DNA from: Lysobacter_F sp035645555
Lineage (GTDB): Bacteria; Pseudomonadota; Gammaproteobacteria; Xanthomonadales; Xanthomonadaceae
Assembly: GCA_035645555.1 (NCBI GenBank)
Contig: DASQMI010000066.1
Location: forward strand, 1 to 46,957
Direction: 5' to 3'
Length of the DNA: 46,957 nt
Shown: positions 25,475 through 33,493 of the stretch, piece after piece
Numbering within the stretch: position 1 is the first letter of the stretch
How the letters are laid out: every line of letters begins with the position of its first letter
Translations under genes and position numbers: made by a program
The notes under the pieces: generated by a model
What the model was told of the DNA's origin: nothing
Databases searched by the model: none
The model's input: the letters and a program-made list of their open reading frames with translations, nothing else

Positions 25475-27754
25475 ATGGCTCGTCCGCTGTCCGTCCTGCT
25501 CGCCTGTCTCGCGCTCGTGTCCACCTCCGCCCTCGCCCAGTCGCCGCCCTCGCCCGCCCCGTCGCGCCTCACGCTCGAGGCGATCACCGGCGACGTCGCG
25601 CTGTCCGGCGCGAGCCTGCTGAAGCCGAAGATCGCCCCCGACGGCGCGCGGGTGACGTTCCTGCGCGGCAAGCCGCAGGACCGCAACCGGCTCGACCTGT
25701 GGGCGTACGAGATCGCCAGCGGCCAGACCCGGATGCTGGTGGATTCCAACGACGTGCTGCCCGGCACCGAAGTGCTCAGCGACGAGGAGAAGGCGCGCCG
25801 CGAGCGCCAGCGGATCGCCTCGCTCACCGGCATCGTCGACTACCACTGGGCGCCGGACGCGCAGGCGCTGCTGTTTCCGCTCGGCGGCGAGCTGTACCTG
25901 TACGACCTGCGCAAGAGCGGCAAGGACGCGGTGCGCAAGCTCACGAACGGCGAAGGCTTTGCCACCGATCCGAAAATTTCGCCGAAGGGCGGCTACGTCA
26001 GCTTCGTGCGCGGACGCAACCTGTGGGTGATCGAGCTCGCCAGCGGCCGGCAGATCCAGCTCACCCGGGACGGCAGCGAGACCATCGGCAACGGTGTGGC
26101 CGAATTCGTCGCCGACGAGGAGATGGGCCGCCACACCGGCTACTGGTGGGCGCCGGACGATTCGGCGATCGCGTTCGCACGCATCGACGAAAGCCCGGTG
26201 CCGCTGCGCAAGCGCTACGAGGTGTACCCGGACCGCACCGACGTGATCGAGCAGCGCTATCCGGCCGCCGGCGACCCGAACGTGCGCATCACCCTGCACG
26301 TGGCCGAGCTGCGCGGACTCGATCCGGCGCGCCCGCAGCCGCCCATCCGCACGGTGGACCTCGGCAAGGATCCTGACATCTACCTTGCGCGCGTCGATTG
26401 GCGCGATCCGGCGCACCTGACGTTCCAGCGCCAGTCGCGCGACCAGCAGACGCTGGAGCTGATCGAGGTCGAGCTGGCCACCGGCAAGCAGCGCGTCCTC
26501 GTCACCGAGCGCAGCCGCACCTGGGTGCCGCTGCACGACAACCTGCGTTTCCTGCGCGACGGCCGCATCCTGTGGAGCAGCGAGCGCAGCGGCTTCGAGC
26601 ACCTGTACCTGCTGTCGGCCGACGGCCGCAAGGCCACCGCGCTCACCTCCGGCGACTGGCCGGTGGACGCGCTGCTCGCGGTCGACGAGGACGCCGGCTT
26701 CGTCTACTTCAGCGCCGGCAAGGATTCGTCCTTGGAGAGCCACGTCTATCGCGTGCCGCTCAAGGGCGGCGCGCTCGAGCGCATCACCCGCACGCCGGGC
26801 TGGCATGCGGCCGTGTTCGCCGGCAACGCGCGCGTGTTCGTCGACCAGTGGTCGAACCCGGAGACGCCGCCGCAGCTGGAGCTGTACCGCAACGACGGCA
26901 CCCGCATCGCCGCGCTGATCGACAACCGGCTCGACGATCCGCAGCACCCGTACGCGCGCTACCGCGCCGCGCACCGTCCGGTCGAATACGGCACGCTGAC
27001 TGCGGCCGACGGCCGTACGCCGCTGCACTACAGCCTGATCCGGCCGGCGGATTTCGACCCGGGCAAGCGCTATCCGGTGGTGGTCTACGTCTACGGCGGC
27101 CCCGCCGCGCAGACGGTGACGCGCAGCTGGCCGGCGCGCGCCGACCACTGGTTCAACCAGTACCTCGCCCAGCACGGCTACGTGGTGTTCTCGCTCGACA
27201 ACCGCGGCACGCCGCGGCGCGGCGCGGCGTTCGGCGGCGCGCTGTACCCCCGCCAGGGCACGGTCGAGGTGGAGGACCAGCTCGAAGGCGTGAAATGGCT
27301 GCGCGCGCAGCCGTGGGTCGATCCGGCGCGGATCGGCGTGCACGGCTGGTCCAACGGCGGCTACATGACGCTGATGCTGCTCGCCAAGGCGTCCGACACG
27401 TACGCCTGCGGCGTGGCCGGTGCGCCGGTCAGCGACTGGGCGCTGTACGACACCCACTACACCGAGCGCTACATGCACCTGCCGGCCGGCAATCCGGACG
27501 GTTATCGCGAGGCGCGCGTGCTCGAACACGTCGACGGCCTGAAGCGCCCGCTGCTGCTCATCCACGGCATGGCCGACGACAACGTGCTGTTCTCCAACTC
27601 GACCGTGCTGATGAGCGCGCTGCAGCAGCGCGGGCAGCCGTTCGAAATGATGGCTTACCCGGGCGCCAAGCACGGTTTCGCCGGCAAGGATGCGCTGCAC
27701 CGGCTGCGTCTGAGCGAGGGTTTCTTCGCGCGCTGCCTGAAGCCCGGCCAGTGA
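25475..27754 (+). CDS. Dipeptidyl aminopeptidase IV (S9B)
   Basis: Secreted serine peptidase that removes X-Pro/X-Ala dipeptides. The 759-residue protein has a signal peptide (cleavage likely after SALA near 22), a beta-propeller with the substrate amino-group Glu motif ADEEM (Glu215/216) followed by YWWAPDD, and an alpha/beta hydrolase domain. The triad is Ser626 in HGWSNGGY, Asp701 in HGMADDNV and His733 in KHGF. It resembles DAP IV of Pseudoxanthomonas/Stenotrophomonas. ATG 25475 has AAGG eight bases upstream and starts the signal peptide. It is followed by a REP-like inverted repeat and a second secreted peptidase-like gene. Confidence 0.93.
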   Translation: MARPLSVLLACLALVSTSALAQSPPSPAPSRLTLEAITGDVALSGASLLKPKIAPDGARVTFLRGKPQDRNRLDLWAYEIASGQTRMLVDSNDVLPGTEVLSDEEKARRERQRIASLTGIVDYHWAPDAQALLFPLGGELYLYDLRKSGKDAVRKLTNGEGFATDPKISPKGGYVSFVRGRNLWVIELASGRQIQLTRDGSETIGNGVAEFVADEEMGRHTGYWWAPDDSAIAFARIDESPVPLRKRYEVYPDRTDVIEQRYPAAGDPNVRITLHVAELRGLDPARPQPPIRTVDLGKDPDIYLARVDWRDPAHLTFQRQSRDQQTLELIEVELATGKQRVLVTERSRTWVPLHDNLRFLRDGRILWSSERSGFEHLYLLSADGRKATALTSGDWPVDALLAVDEDAGFVYFSAGKDSSLESHVYRVPLKGGALERITRTPGWHAAVFAGNARVFVDQWSNPETPPQLELYRNDGTRIAALIDNRLDDPQHPYARYRAAHRPVEYGTLTAADGRTPLHYSLIRPADFDPGKRYPVVVYVYGGPAAQTVTRSWPARADHWFNQYLAQHGYVVFSLDNRGTPRRGAAFGGALYPRQGTVEVEDQLEGVKWLRAQPWVDPARIGVHGWSNGGYMTLMLLAKASDTYACGVAGAPVSDWALYDTHYTERYMHLPAGNPDGYREARVLEHVDGLKRPLLLIHGMADDNVLFSNSTVLMSALQQRGQPFEMMAYPGAKHGFAGKDALHRLRLSEGFFARCLKPGQ

Positions 27755-27769
27755 ATCGACCCCCTGCCT

Positions 27770-27837
27770 GTAGGAGCGGCTTCAGCCGCGACCCGTAGGC
27801 TCGTCGGCGCTCCGATCGCGGCTGAAGCCGCTCCTAC
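27770..27837. repeat. REP-like 22-bp perfect inverted repeat
   Basis: GTAGGAGCGGCTTCAGCCGC plus GA at 27770-27791 is repeated as its exact complement at 27816-27837, with a 24-bp spacer. This GTAGGAGCGGCTTCAGCCGCGA type is a frequent extragenic palindromic element in pseudomonads and xanthomonads. It lies 16 bp after the DPP IV stop and could act as an mRNA 3' stem. Confidence 0.8.
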
Positions 27838-27927
27838 CGCTTGAGTCGCGCGCGCGTGACCTTTGGCGCTGCCGGGCTCACGCGGAGCGGCGCATGCTCG
27901 GCGGCCCCGCTGCCGCCGAGGTGCCCC

Positions 27928-29712
27928 ATGCTCAAGCCGCTCGTCCTAGCCGTCTCGCTCGCCCTGTTCGCCCCCGCCGCCGCGCTGGCGCAGGCGCCCG
28001 CCGCCGCCCAGGCGAAGGCGCCGCCGGCGTGGGTGGCGCGCAGCAACGAGCACGCGCAGCTCCTGCTGCGCGCGCAGGGCCCGTTCCGCCCGGAGTGGAT
28101 GTCCTTCCTCGGCATCCCCGGCTACGACGACCGCGTCGCCGATCTCGGCCCCGACGCCGAGCGCCGCTTCCGCGAGGCCACTGCCCAGGCGCGCACGGCG
28201 CTGCAGGCGCGGCTCGCCGCCGAGCGCGATGCGAACGTGCGCCAGGATCTGGAGATCATAATCCGCGCTGCCGACAACGCGATCGAGGCGAGCGAGGTCG
28301 GCGAGCGGATGACCCGGCCATGGCTGGACGTCGGCGAGCAGATTTTTCGCGGCCTGCAGCCGCTGCTGTCTGACCAGGTGCAGCCGGAGCGGCGCGCGCA
28401 CGCGCTGACCCGCCTGCAGCGCTACGTCGGCCTGGCCGAGGGCAGCACGCCGCTGGCCACCCTGGCGCGCCAGCGCTACGAGGAGCGCAACGACCCGAAG
28501 CTGCTGCAACCGACCCGTCTGGCGGTCGAGCAGGCGCAGCGCAACCTGCCGAACTACCTGAAGGGCATCCGCGCGCTGTTCGCCAAGCACCGGATCGAAG
28601 GCGCCGAGCCCGCGCTGGCCGCGCTCGAGAAGCAGCTCACCGAGTACGTCGCCTGGTCGCAGGCCACGGTGCTGCCGAATGCGCGCACCACCTACGCGCT
28701 GCCGCCGGAGCTGTACGCGCTGCAGCTGAAGAACTACGGCATCGACGTCGATCCGCGCGACCTGCTGGAGCGCGCCAAGCTCGGCTTCATGGAGACGCGC
28801 GCGGCGATGCAGCAGCTGGCGCCGCTGGTCGCCAAGGAGAAGGGGCTCAAGGAGACCGACTACGTCGCGGTGATGCGCGCGCTCAAGCGCGCGCAGCTGC
28901 CGAACGACCGCATCGAGGCGCATTACCGCAGCGAGGTGATGCCGGAACTCGAACGGCTGATCGCGCAGCACGCGGTGGTGAGCGTGCCGAACCGGCCGAT
29001 GCAGATGCGCGTGGGCACCGAGGCCGAGAGCGCCGCGCAGCCGGCGCCGCATTTCCAGCCGGCGCCGCTGGTCGGCAACACCGGCCAGCAGGGTACGTTC
29101 GTGCTGCCGCTCGGCAATCCGAACGCCGGCGCCGACGGCGCGTACGACGACTTCAACTTCCCGTCGGTGGCGTGGACGCTGACCGCGCACGAGGGCCGGC
29201 CGGGCCACGAACTGCAGTTCACCGCGATGGTCGAGCGCGGCGTGTCGCTGGCGCGCACGCTGTTCGCGTTCAACTCGGTCAACGTCGAGGGCTGGGCGCT
29301 GTACGCGGAGGCCGAGATGGTGCCGTACGAACCGATCGACGGGCAGTTGTTTGCGTTGCAGTTCCGCCTGCTGCGCGCTGCGCGCGCGATGCTCGATCCG
29401 ATGCTCAACCTCGGGCTGACCGACCGCGACACCGCGTTCCGCGTGCTCACCGAGGACGTCGGCCTGTCGAAGGCGATGGCGCGCCAGGAGATCGACCGCT
29501 ACACGGTCAACGCGCCGGGCCAGGCCGGCAGCTACTTCTACGGCTACACGCGCATCCTCGCGCTGCGCGCGGAAACCGAGGTCGCGCTTGGCGAGCGCTT
29601 CGACCGCAAGGCCTTCAACGACTTCCTGCTCGACCAGGGCCTGCTGCCGCCGGACCTGCTGGCGAAGGCGGTGCGCGAGCAGTTCATCCCGCAGCAGGCG
29701 GCGAGGCGCTGA
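27928..29712 (+). CDS. Secreted DUF885 family protein (putative metallopeptidase)
   Basis: A 594-residue exported protein. The signal peptide MLKPLVLAVSLALFAPAAALAQ fixes the start at ATG 27928. The body is mainly alpha-helical, with the DUF885 signature HEGRPGHELQ near residue 420 and NVEGWALYAE about 33 residues later, resembling a gluzincin-type H-E-x-x-x-x-x-E arrangement. Members are usually annotated as hypothetical or as dipeptidase-like, so metal-dependent peptidase activity is an inference. It lies downstream of DPP IV in the same orientation but separated by a REP-like element. Confidence 0.85.
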   Translation: MLKPLVLAVSLALFAPAAALAQAPAAAQAKAPPAWVARSNEHAQLLLRAQGPFRPEWMSFLGIPGYDDRVADLGPDAERRFREATAQARTALQARLAAERDANVRQDLEIIIRAADNAIEASEVGERMTRPWLDVGEQIFRGLQPLLSDQVQPERRAHALTRLQRYVGLAEGSTPLATLARQRYEERNDPKLLQPTRLAVEQAQRNLPNYLKGIRALFAKHRIEGAEPALAALEKQLTEYVAWSQATVLPNARTTYALPPELYALQLKNYGIDVDPRDLLERAKLGFMETRAAMQQLAPLVAKEKGLKETDYVAVMRALKRAQLPNDRIEAHYRSEVMPELERLIAQHAVVSVPNRPMQMRVGTEAESAAQPAPHFQPAPLVGNTGQQGTFVLPLGNPNAGADGAYDDFNFPSVAWTLTAHEGRPGHELQFTAMVERGVSLARTLFAFNSVNVEGWALYAEAEMVPYEPIDGQLFALQFRLLRAARAMLDPMLNLGLTDRDTAFRVLTEDVGLSKAMARQEIDRYTVNAPGQAGSYFYGYTRILALRAETEVALGERFDRKAFNDFLLDQGLLPPDLLAKAVREQFIPQQAARR

Positions 29713-29719
29713 CGGCCGC

Positions 29720-29747
29720 GCGCCCGGGCGGCGCGCCGACCGGGCGC
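29720..29747. repeat. Hairpin between convergent genes
   Basis: GCGCCCGG (29720-29727) and CCGGGCGC (29740-29747) pair around a 12-nt loop. The element fills the 35-bp gap between the DUF885 and YdcF-like genes. It has no T-run, so its role in termination is uncertain. Confidence 0.4.
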
Positions 29748-30431
29748 TCAGGTGACTTTGGCGAGCATCCGCTGGTGGCCGATCAGGCGCGCCCAGCGGG
29801 TGCCGACGTCGATCCAGCACACGTACGCGGCCTCGCCGACCAGCCGCCACAGCGTCTTCGGCGTCCAGCTCAGGCGCGGCTCGGCGGCGCACAGCTCCCA
29901 GTCGTAGCCGAGCTGGCGGGCGAACAGCGCGCAGCGCGCGAGGTGGTAGCGGCTGCTGAGCAGGGTGACCCGGCGGCGCACGCCCTCGCCCAGCAGGCGG
30001 CGCGCGTTGCGCAGGTTCTGCAGGGTGTCGCGCGATTCCGCCTCCAGCAGCAGCGGCGCGTCCGGGCCGATGCCGCGCGACCACAGCACCCGCCGCGCGA
30101 CTTCGGCCTCGGTCGGCTCGCCGGGGGCGCCGCCGCCGAGCAGGACGAAGCGCTGCGGCGGACGCGCCTGCCAGAGCGACACGGCACGGTCGAGCCTTGC
30201 CTCGAAATCGCGGTCGATGCGGCCGCCCGGCGCGTGCTTGCCGAACAGCAGCACGCACTCGCCGTTCTCCGGCAGGCACGGCGCGCGCCGCGCCACCCGC
30301 AGCACGTGCAGGAAATAGCCGACGTACACCAGCCCCGCGCTCAGCACGCACGCGGCCAGGCTGACCAGAAGCGAATGAAGGACGTCGCGGTCGCCGGCGA
30401 GCGACAGGCGGTGGGCGGTGCGGGTGGTCAT
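29748..30431 (-). CDS. YdcF/ElyC-like DUF218 membrane protein
   Basis: Inner-membrane protein of about 227 residues, with one transmembrane segment (about 25-45, LLVSLAACVLSAGLVYVGYF) followed by a DUF218 domain. Conserved features include VLLFGKHAPGGR, a central FVLLGGGAPGEPTEAEV, and later LLLEAESRDTLQNLRNA and LLSSRYHLAR. The family (YdcF, SanA, ElyC) is linked to envelope maintenance, and the enzymatic activity is not firmly known. ATG 30431 is used; an in-frame ATG at 30452 would add seven residues, and neither has a clear ribosome site. It is divergent from the ketosynthase gene. Confidence 0.8.
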   Translation of the reverse strand: MTTRTAHRLSLAGDRDVLHSLLVSLAACVLSAGLVYVGYFLHVLRVARRAPCLPENGECVLLFGKHAPGGRIDRDFEARLDRAVSLWQARPPQRFVLLGGGAPGEPTEAEVARRVLWSRGIGPDAPLLLEAESRDTLQNLRNARRLLGEGVRRRVTLLSSRYHLARCALFARQLGYDWELCAAEPRLSWTPKTLWRLVGEAAYVCWIDVGTRWARLIGHQRMLAKVT

Positions 30432-30493
30432 CGCGCCCGCAGCATACGTCATGTGAAGCCGGCGTCGCGGGACCTGCGGCGAAAACGCATCGT

Positions 30494-30499
30494 TATACT
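30494..30499 (+). promoter_or_regulatory. Candidate -10 box of the ketosynthase operon
   Basis: TATACT in a locally AT-rich island (30482-30515) about 28 bases before the GTG start would give a leader of roughly 20 nt ending in GGAG. No good -35 is seen. The same island may serve the divergent YdcF-like gene. Confidence 0.35.
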
Positions 30500-30526
30500 C
30501 GTCAACGTTTTTTGCCGGAGTCCGGT

Positions 30527-31747
30527 GTGCCGTCCGCCCTGCCTCACCCGATCGCGCCGCTGGCCGTGCGCACCTACACCGCGACCTCCGCGCTCGGGCG
30601 CGGTCGCCAGGCGCAGCTGGACGCTCTGCAGGCGCGCCGCAGCGGGTTGCGCCCCAACGATTTCGGCCCCGACGTCGACGGCCGGCCGCTGCCGTGCTGG
30701 ATCGGCCGGGTCGACGGGCTGGAGACGCTGCCGCTTCCGGTCGAGTTCGCCGAATTCGAATGCCGCAACAACCGGCTGGCGTGGCTGGCGCTGCAGCAGG
30801 ACGGCGTGCTCGACGCGCTCCGCGACGCGGTCGAACGCCATGGCGCCGAGCGCGTCGCGCTGGTGCTCGGCACCTCCACCGCCAGCATCGGCGCGACCGA
30901 GGAAGCGTACGCCCGGCTTTCGGACACCGCCGACGGGGCGCGCTTCGCCGACGACCTGGCACGGCCGATCGTGCACACCGTGCATTCGTTGGGCGCGTTC
31001 GTGCAGGCCGCCACCGGCGCGCGCGGGCCGTGCGTGACCGTGGCCACCGCATGCTCGTCCAGCGCCAAGGTGTTCGCGCAGGCACACCGGCTCATCGCCG
31101 CCGGGCTCGCCGACGCCGCGCTGGTGGGCGGCGTGGACACGCTGTGCGGCAGCGTGCTGTACGGCTTCAACTCGCTGCAGCTGGTCGCGCCGGAGCCGTG
31201 CCGGCCGTTCGATGCCGACCGCGTCGGACTGTCGCTCGGCGAGGCCGGCGGGTTCGCGCTGGTCGAGCGCGGCGACGATGCCGCGCTGAGCCTGCGCGGC
31301 TACGGCGAATCCAGCGACGCCCACCACATGTCCACCCCGCACCCGGAAGGCCTGGGCGCGCAGCTCGCGATGCGCGATGCGCTGGCGCGCGCCGGCATCG
31401 ACGCCGCCGAGGTGGGCTACCTCAACCTGCACGGCACCGCCACGCCGGCCAACGACACGGTCGAGGCGAAGGCGGTCGCCGCGCTGTTCCCGGAGCAGCT
31501 GCACGCCAGCTCGACCAAGGGCTGGACCGGCCACACCCTGGGCGCGGCCGGCATCGTCGAATCGGTGGTCGCGCTGCTCGCGCTCGAGCACGGGCTGCTA
31601 CCCGGCACGCTGAACGCGCGTACGCCCGATCCCGCATGCGGGCCGCAGATCCGCTTCGACAACGCGCACGCCAGCGTGCGCTACGCGATGAACAACTCGT
31701 TCGGCTTCGGCGGCAACAACTGCTCGCTGGTGTTCGCCCGCGCATGA
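30527..31747 (+). CDS. Beta-ketoacyl-ACP synthase, aryl-polyene type
   Basis: Condensing enzyme of the FabF/thiolase fold. The 406-residue protein has the full Cys-His-His triad: Cys176 in ATACSSSAK, His302 in NLHGTATPAND and His336 in TGHTLGAAG. The C-terminal FGFGGNNCSLVF loop is typical. The partner downstream is a chain-length-factor-like protein, then a glycosyltransferase and a flavin halogenase, a combination seen in xanthomonadin/aryl-polyene clusters. GTG 30527 follows GGAG by six bases; a TTG 15 bases upstream lacks support. It likely extends an aryl polyene chain as a heterodimer with the next gene product. Carrier protein, dehydratase and aryl starter genes are not in this window. 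Confidence 0.88.
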   Translation: MPSALPHPIAPLAVRTYTATSALGRGRQAQLDALQARRSGLRPNDFGPDVDGRPLPCWIGRVDGLETLPLPVEFAEFECRNNRLAWLALQQDGVLDALRDAVERHGAERVALVLGTSTASIGATEEAYARLSDTADGARFADDLARPIVHTVHSLGAFVQAATGARGPCVTVATACSSSAKVFAQAHRLIAAGLADAALVGGVDTLCGSVLYGFNSLQLVAPEPCRPFDADRVGLSLGEAGGFALVERGDDAALSLRGYGESSDAHHMSTPHPEGLGAQLAMRDALARAGIDAAEVGYLNLHGTATPANDTVEAKAVAALFPEQLHASSTKGWTGHTLGAAGIVESVVALLALEHGLLPGTLNARTPDPACGPQIRFDNAHASVRYAMNNSFGFGGNNCSLVFARA

Positions 31748-31800
31748 GCGTCCGCATGCCGCACCCCACCGCCGGCGCCCGCCGGGGAGTCGCGCGATGA
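31744..31800 (+). CDS. 18-codon mini-ORF bridging ketosynthase and CLF
   Basis: It begins with an ATG overlapping the ketosynthase stop (ATGA, 31744-31747) and ends with a TGA overlapping the CLF start (ATGA, 31797-31800). The peptide would be MSVRMPHPTAGARRGVAR. Its first ten bases (ATGAGCGTCC) are repeated at the CLF start, so a small duplication may have made it. It may let ribosomes pass from one cistron to the next. Translation is unproven. Confidence 0.2.
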   Translation: MSVRMPHPTAGARRGVAR

Positions 31801-32585
31801 GCGTCCTCGCCGCACGCATCGAGGGCATCGGTTTCTGGGCGCCGGGCCTGCCGTCGTGGGAGGACGCGCGCGCGTTCGCCGCCGGCGCCGCGCCGCGCGC
31901 CGATGCGCCCGGTCGGCCGTCGCCGCAGCTGCTGCCGCCGAACGAGCGCCGGCGCGCGCCAGAGACGGTGGCGGTGGCGCTGGACGTGGCACTCGCCGCC
32001 TGCCAGGCGGCCGGGCGCGATCCGGCCGTGCTGCCGTCGGTGTTCGCCTCCACCCACGGCGATCTCGGCATCACCGACTACATGTGCAGCACGCTGGCGA
32101 GCGCGCCCGGCACGATATCGCCGATCCGCTTCCACAACTCGGTGCACAACGCCGCCGCCGGCTACTGGACGATCGGCGCCGGCGCGATGGCACCGGCCAC
32201 CGCGATCAGCGCGTTCGACGCGACGTTCGCGCAAGGATTGATCGAGGCGCTGGCGCAACTCGCCAGCGGCGCCGACGCGGTGCTGCTGGTCGGCTACGAC
32301 GGCGCCTCCGCCGGCCCGCTGGCCTACGTCAGTCGCAGCGAGCGCCTGCTCGGCGCCGCACTGGTGCTGGCGCGTGGCGACGGCCCCGGGCCGCGCCTGC
32401 GCGCAGCCTTGATGAGCCCGGGCGTACAACCGCAGTCCGCGCCGGGTCCGCTGGCGCGGCATGGCCATGGCAACGCGATGGCGCCGATGCTGCCGCTGTT
32501 CGACGCGCTGGCGTCCGGCGTCCCGCAGGCGCATCTCCACGCCGGCCCGGGCCGGCTCCTGCAAGTGGAGCTCGACCATGGCTGA
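31797..32585 (+). CDS. Ketosynthase chain-length factor-like protein
   Basis: A 262-residue protein of the short ketoacyl-synthase-like family (Ketoacyl-synt_2). It has IGFWAPGLPSW near the start, FASTHGDLGITDYMC in the middle and IRFHNSVHNAAAGYWTIG where an active KS would have its Cys, so it is probably not a condensing enzyme by itself. In aryl-polyene systems such proteins pair with the KS and set chain length. ATG 31797 has GGGGAG about nine bases upstream. Confidence 0.82.
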   Translation: MSVLAARIEGIGFWAPGLPSWEDARAFAAGAAPRADAPGRPSPQLLPPNERRRAPETVAVALDVALAACQAAGRDPAVLPSVFASTHGDLGITDYMCSTLASAPGTISPIRFHNSVHNAAAGYWTIGAGAMAPATAISAFDATFAQGLIEALAQLASGADAVLLVGYDGASAGPLAYVSRSERLLGAALVLARGDGPGPRLRAALMSPGVQPQSAPGPLARHGHGNAMAPMLPLFDALASGVPQAHLHAGPGRLLQVELDHG

Positions 32586-32631
32586 CCGCTGCTTTCCTTC
32601 GCACCCGCTGCCCGCCGAGGCGACCGCATGA
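32578..32631 (+). CDS. 17-residue mini-ORF bridging CLF and glycosyltransferase
   Basis: The ATG lies inside the last codons of the CLF gene (8-base overlap, ATGGCTGA). The frame ends in a TGA that overlaps the glycosyltransferase start (ATGA, 32628-32631). The peptide would be MADRCFPSHPLPAEATA. The arrangement matches the mini-ORF upstream of the CLF gene. It may be a translational relay or chance. Confidence 0.18.
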   Translation: MADRCFPSHPLPAEATA

Positions 32632-33440
32632 ACGCACACCCGGTGGTTCCGCCCGCACTCGGCCGCGTCGCCGTGCTGATCCCCGCGCTCAACGAGGAGA
32701 AGGCGATCGCCGGTGTGCTCGATTCGGTGCTCGCGCTCGGGCTGCCGGTGATCTTCGTCGACGACGGTTCCGACGATGCCACCCCGGAGATCGCCGCCGC
32801 GCGCGGCGTGACCCTGATCCGCCACCCGCAGCGCAAGGGCAAGGGCGAGGCGCTGCGCGACGGCTTCCGCGAGGCGCTGCGCCAGGGCTTCGACGGCGTG
32901 GTGACGATGGACGGCGACGGCCAGCACGTGGCCGCGGACATCCCGCGCCTGCTGGAGGCGGCCGCCGCCCACCCGAACCACATCGCGATCGGCGCGCGCA
33001 TCCTCAACCGCCACCGCCAGCCGCCGTACCGCCGCTGGGCCAACAACTTCGGCGACTGGGGCATCGGCTGGGCCTGCGGGCAGCGCCTGATCGACACCCA
33101 GAGCGGCCAGCGCTACTACCCGCGCGCGGCAATGGAGCTGGTCGACATCGAGACCGAAGGCTTCGTGTTCGAGAGCGAGATCCTGATCGAGGCCAATTGG
33201 CAGCGCGGGCTGCGGGTGGTCGCCGTGCCGATCGAGTCGCGTTACCAAGGCGAGTTCCGCCCCAGCCATTTCCGCGCGCTGCCCGACTTCATGCGCATCA
33301 CCACCCGGGTGATTGGCAAGATCGTCCGCGCCGGCTTCCTATGGCAGAACTACCGCCGCTCGCGCCGCGAACCGCCGCTGGTGTACGGCGCGCCCGCCGC
33401 CGCCACCGCCGCGGTGCCGCAGGTGGAAGCGGCGCGCTAG
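32628..33440 (+). CDS. Family 2 glycosyltransferase of the aryl-polyene segment
   Basis: GT-A-fold glycosyltransferase of 270 residues. The N-terminus VAVLIPALNEEKAIAGVLDS and FVDDGSDDATPEI is the nucleotide-sugar part. The metal-binding DxD-like motif is MDGDGQH near residue 100. Family-typical DTQSGQRYYP and GFVFESEILIEA follow. No transmembrane helix is evident, so it probably acts on the inner face of the membrane. It lies in the KS-CLF operon, where it may glycosylate the polyene or its lipid anchor; dolichyl-phosphate-type sugar transfer is an alternative. Confidence 0.85.
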   Translation: MNAHPVVPPALGRVAVLIPALNEEKAIAGVLDSVLALGLPVIFVDDGSDDATPEIAAARGVTLIRHPQRKGKGEALRDGFREALRQGFDGVVTMDGDGQHVAADIPRLLEAAAAHPNHIAIGARILNRHRQPPYRRWANNFGDWGIGWACGQRLIDTQSGQRYYPRAAMELVDIETEGFVFESEILIEANWQRGLRVVAVPIESRYQGEFRPSHFRALPDFMRITTRVIGKIVRAGFLWQNYRRSRREPPLVYGAPAAATAAVPQVEAAR

Positions 33441-33493
33441 CGACCGCGTCGACGCGCTAGGATCGCAGCGTCGCCGCCGCACCCGGGTTCCGC

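Noticed and set aside
27770..27837. Inverted repeat considered as insertion-sequence ends
   Set aside because: Only a 24-bp spacer lies between the arms, with no transposase or target duplication; a REP-like element fits better.
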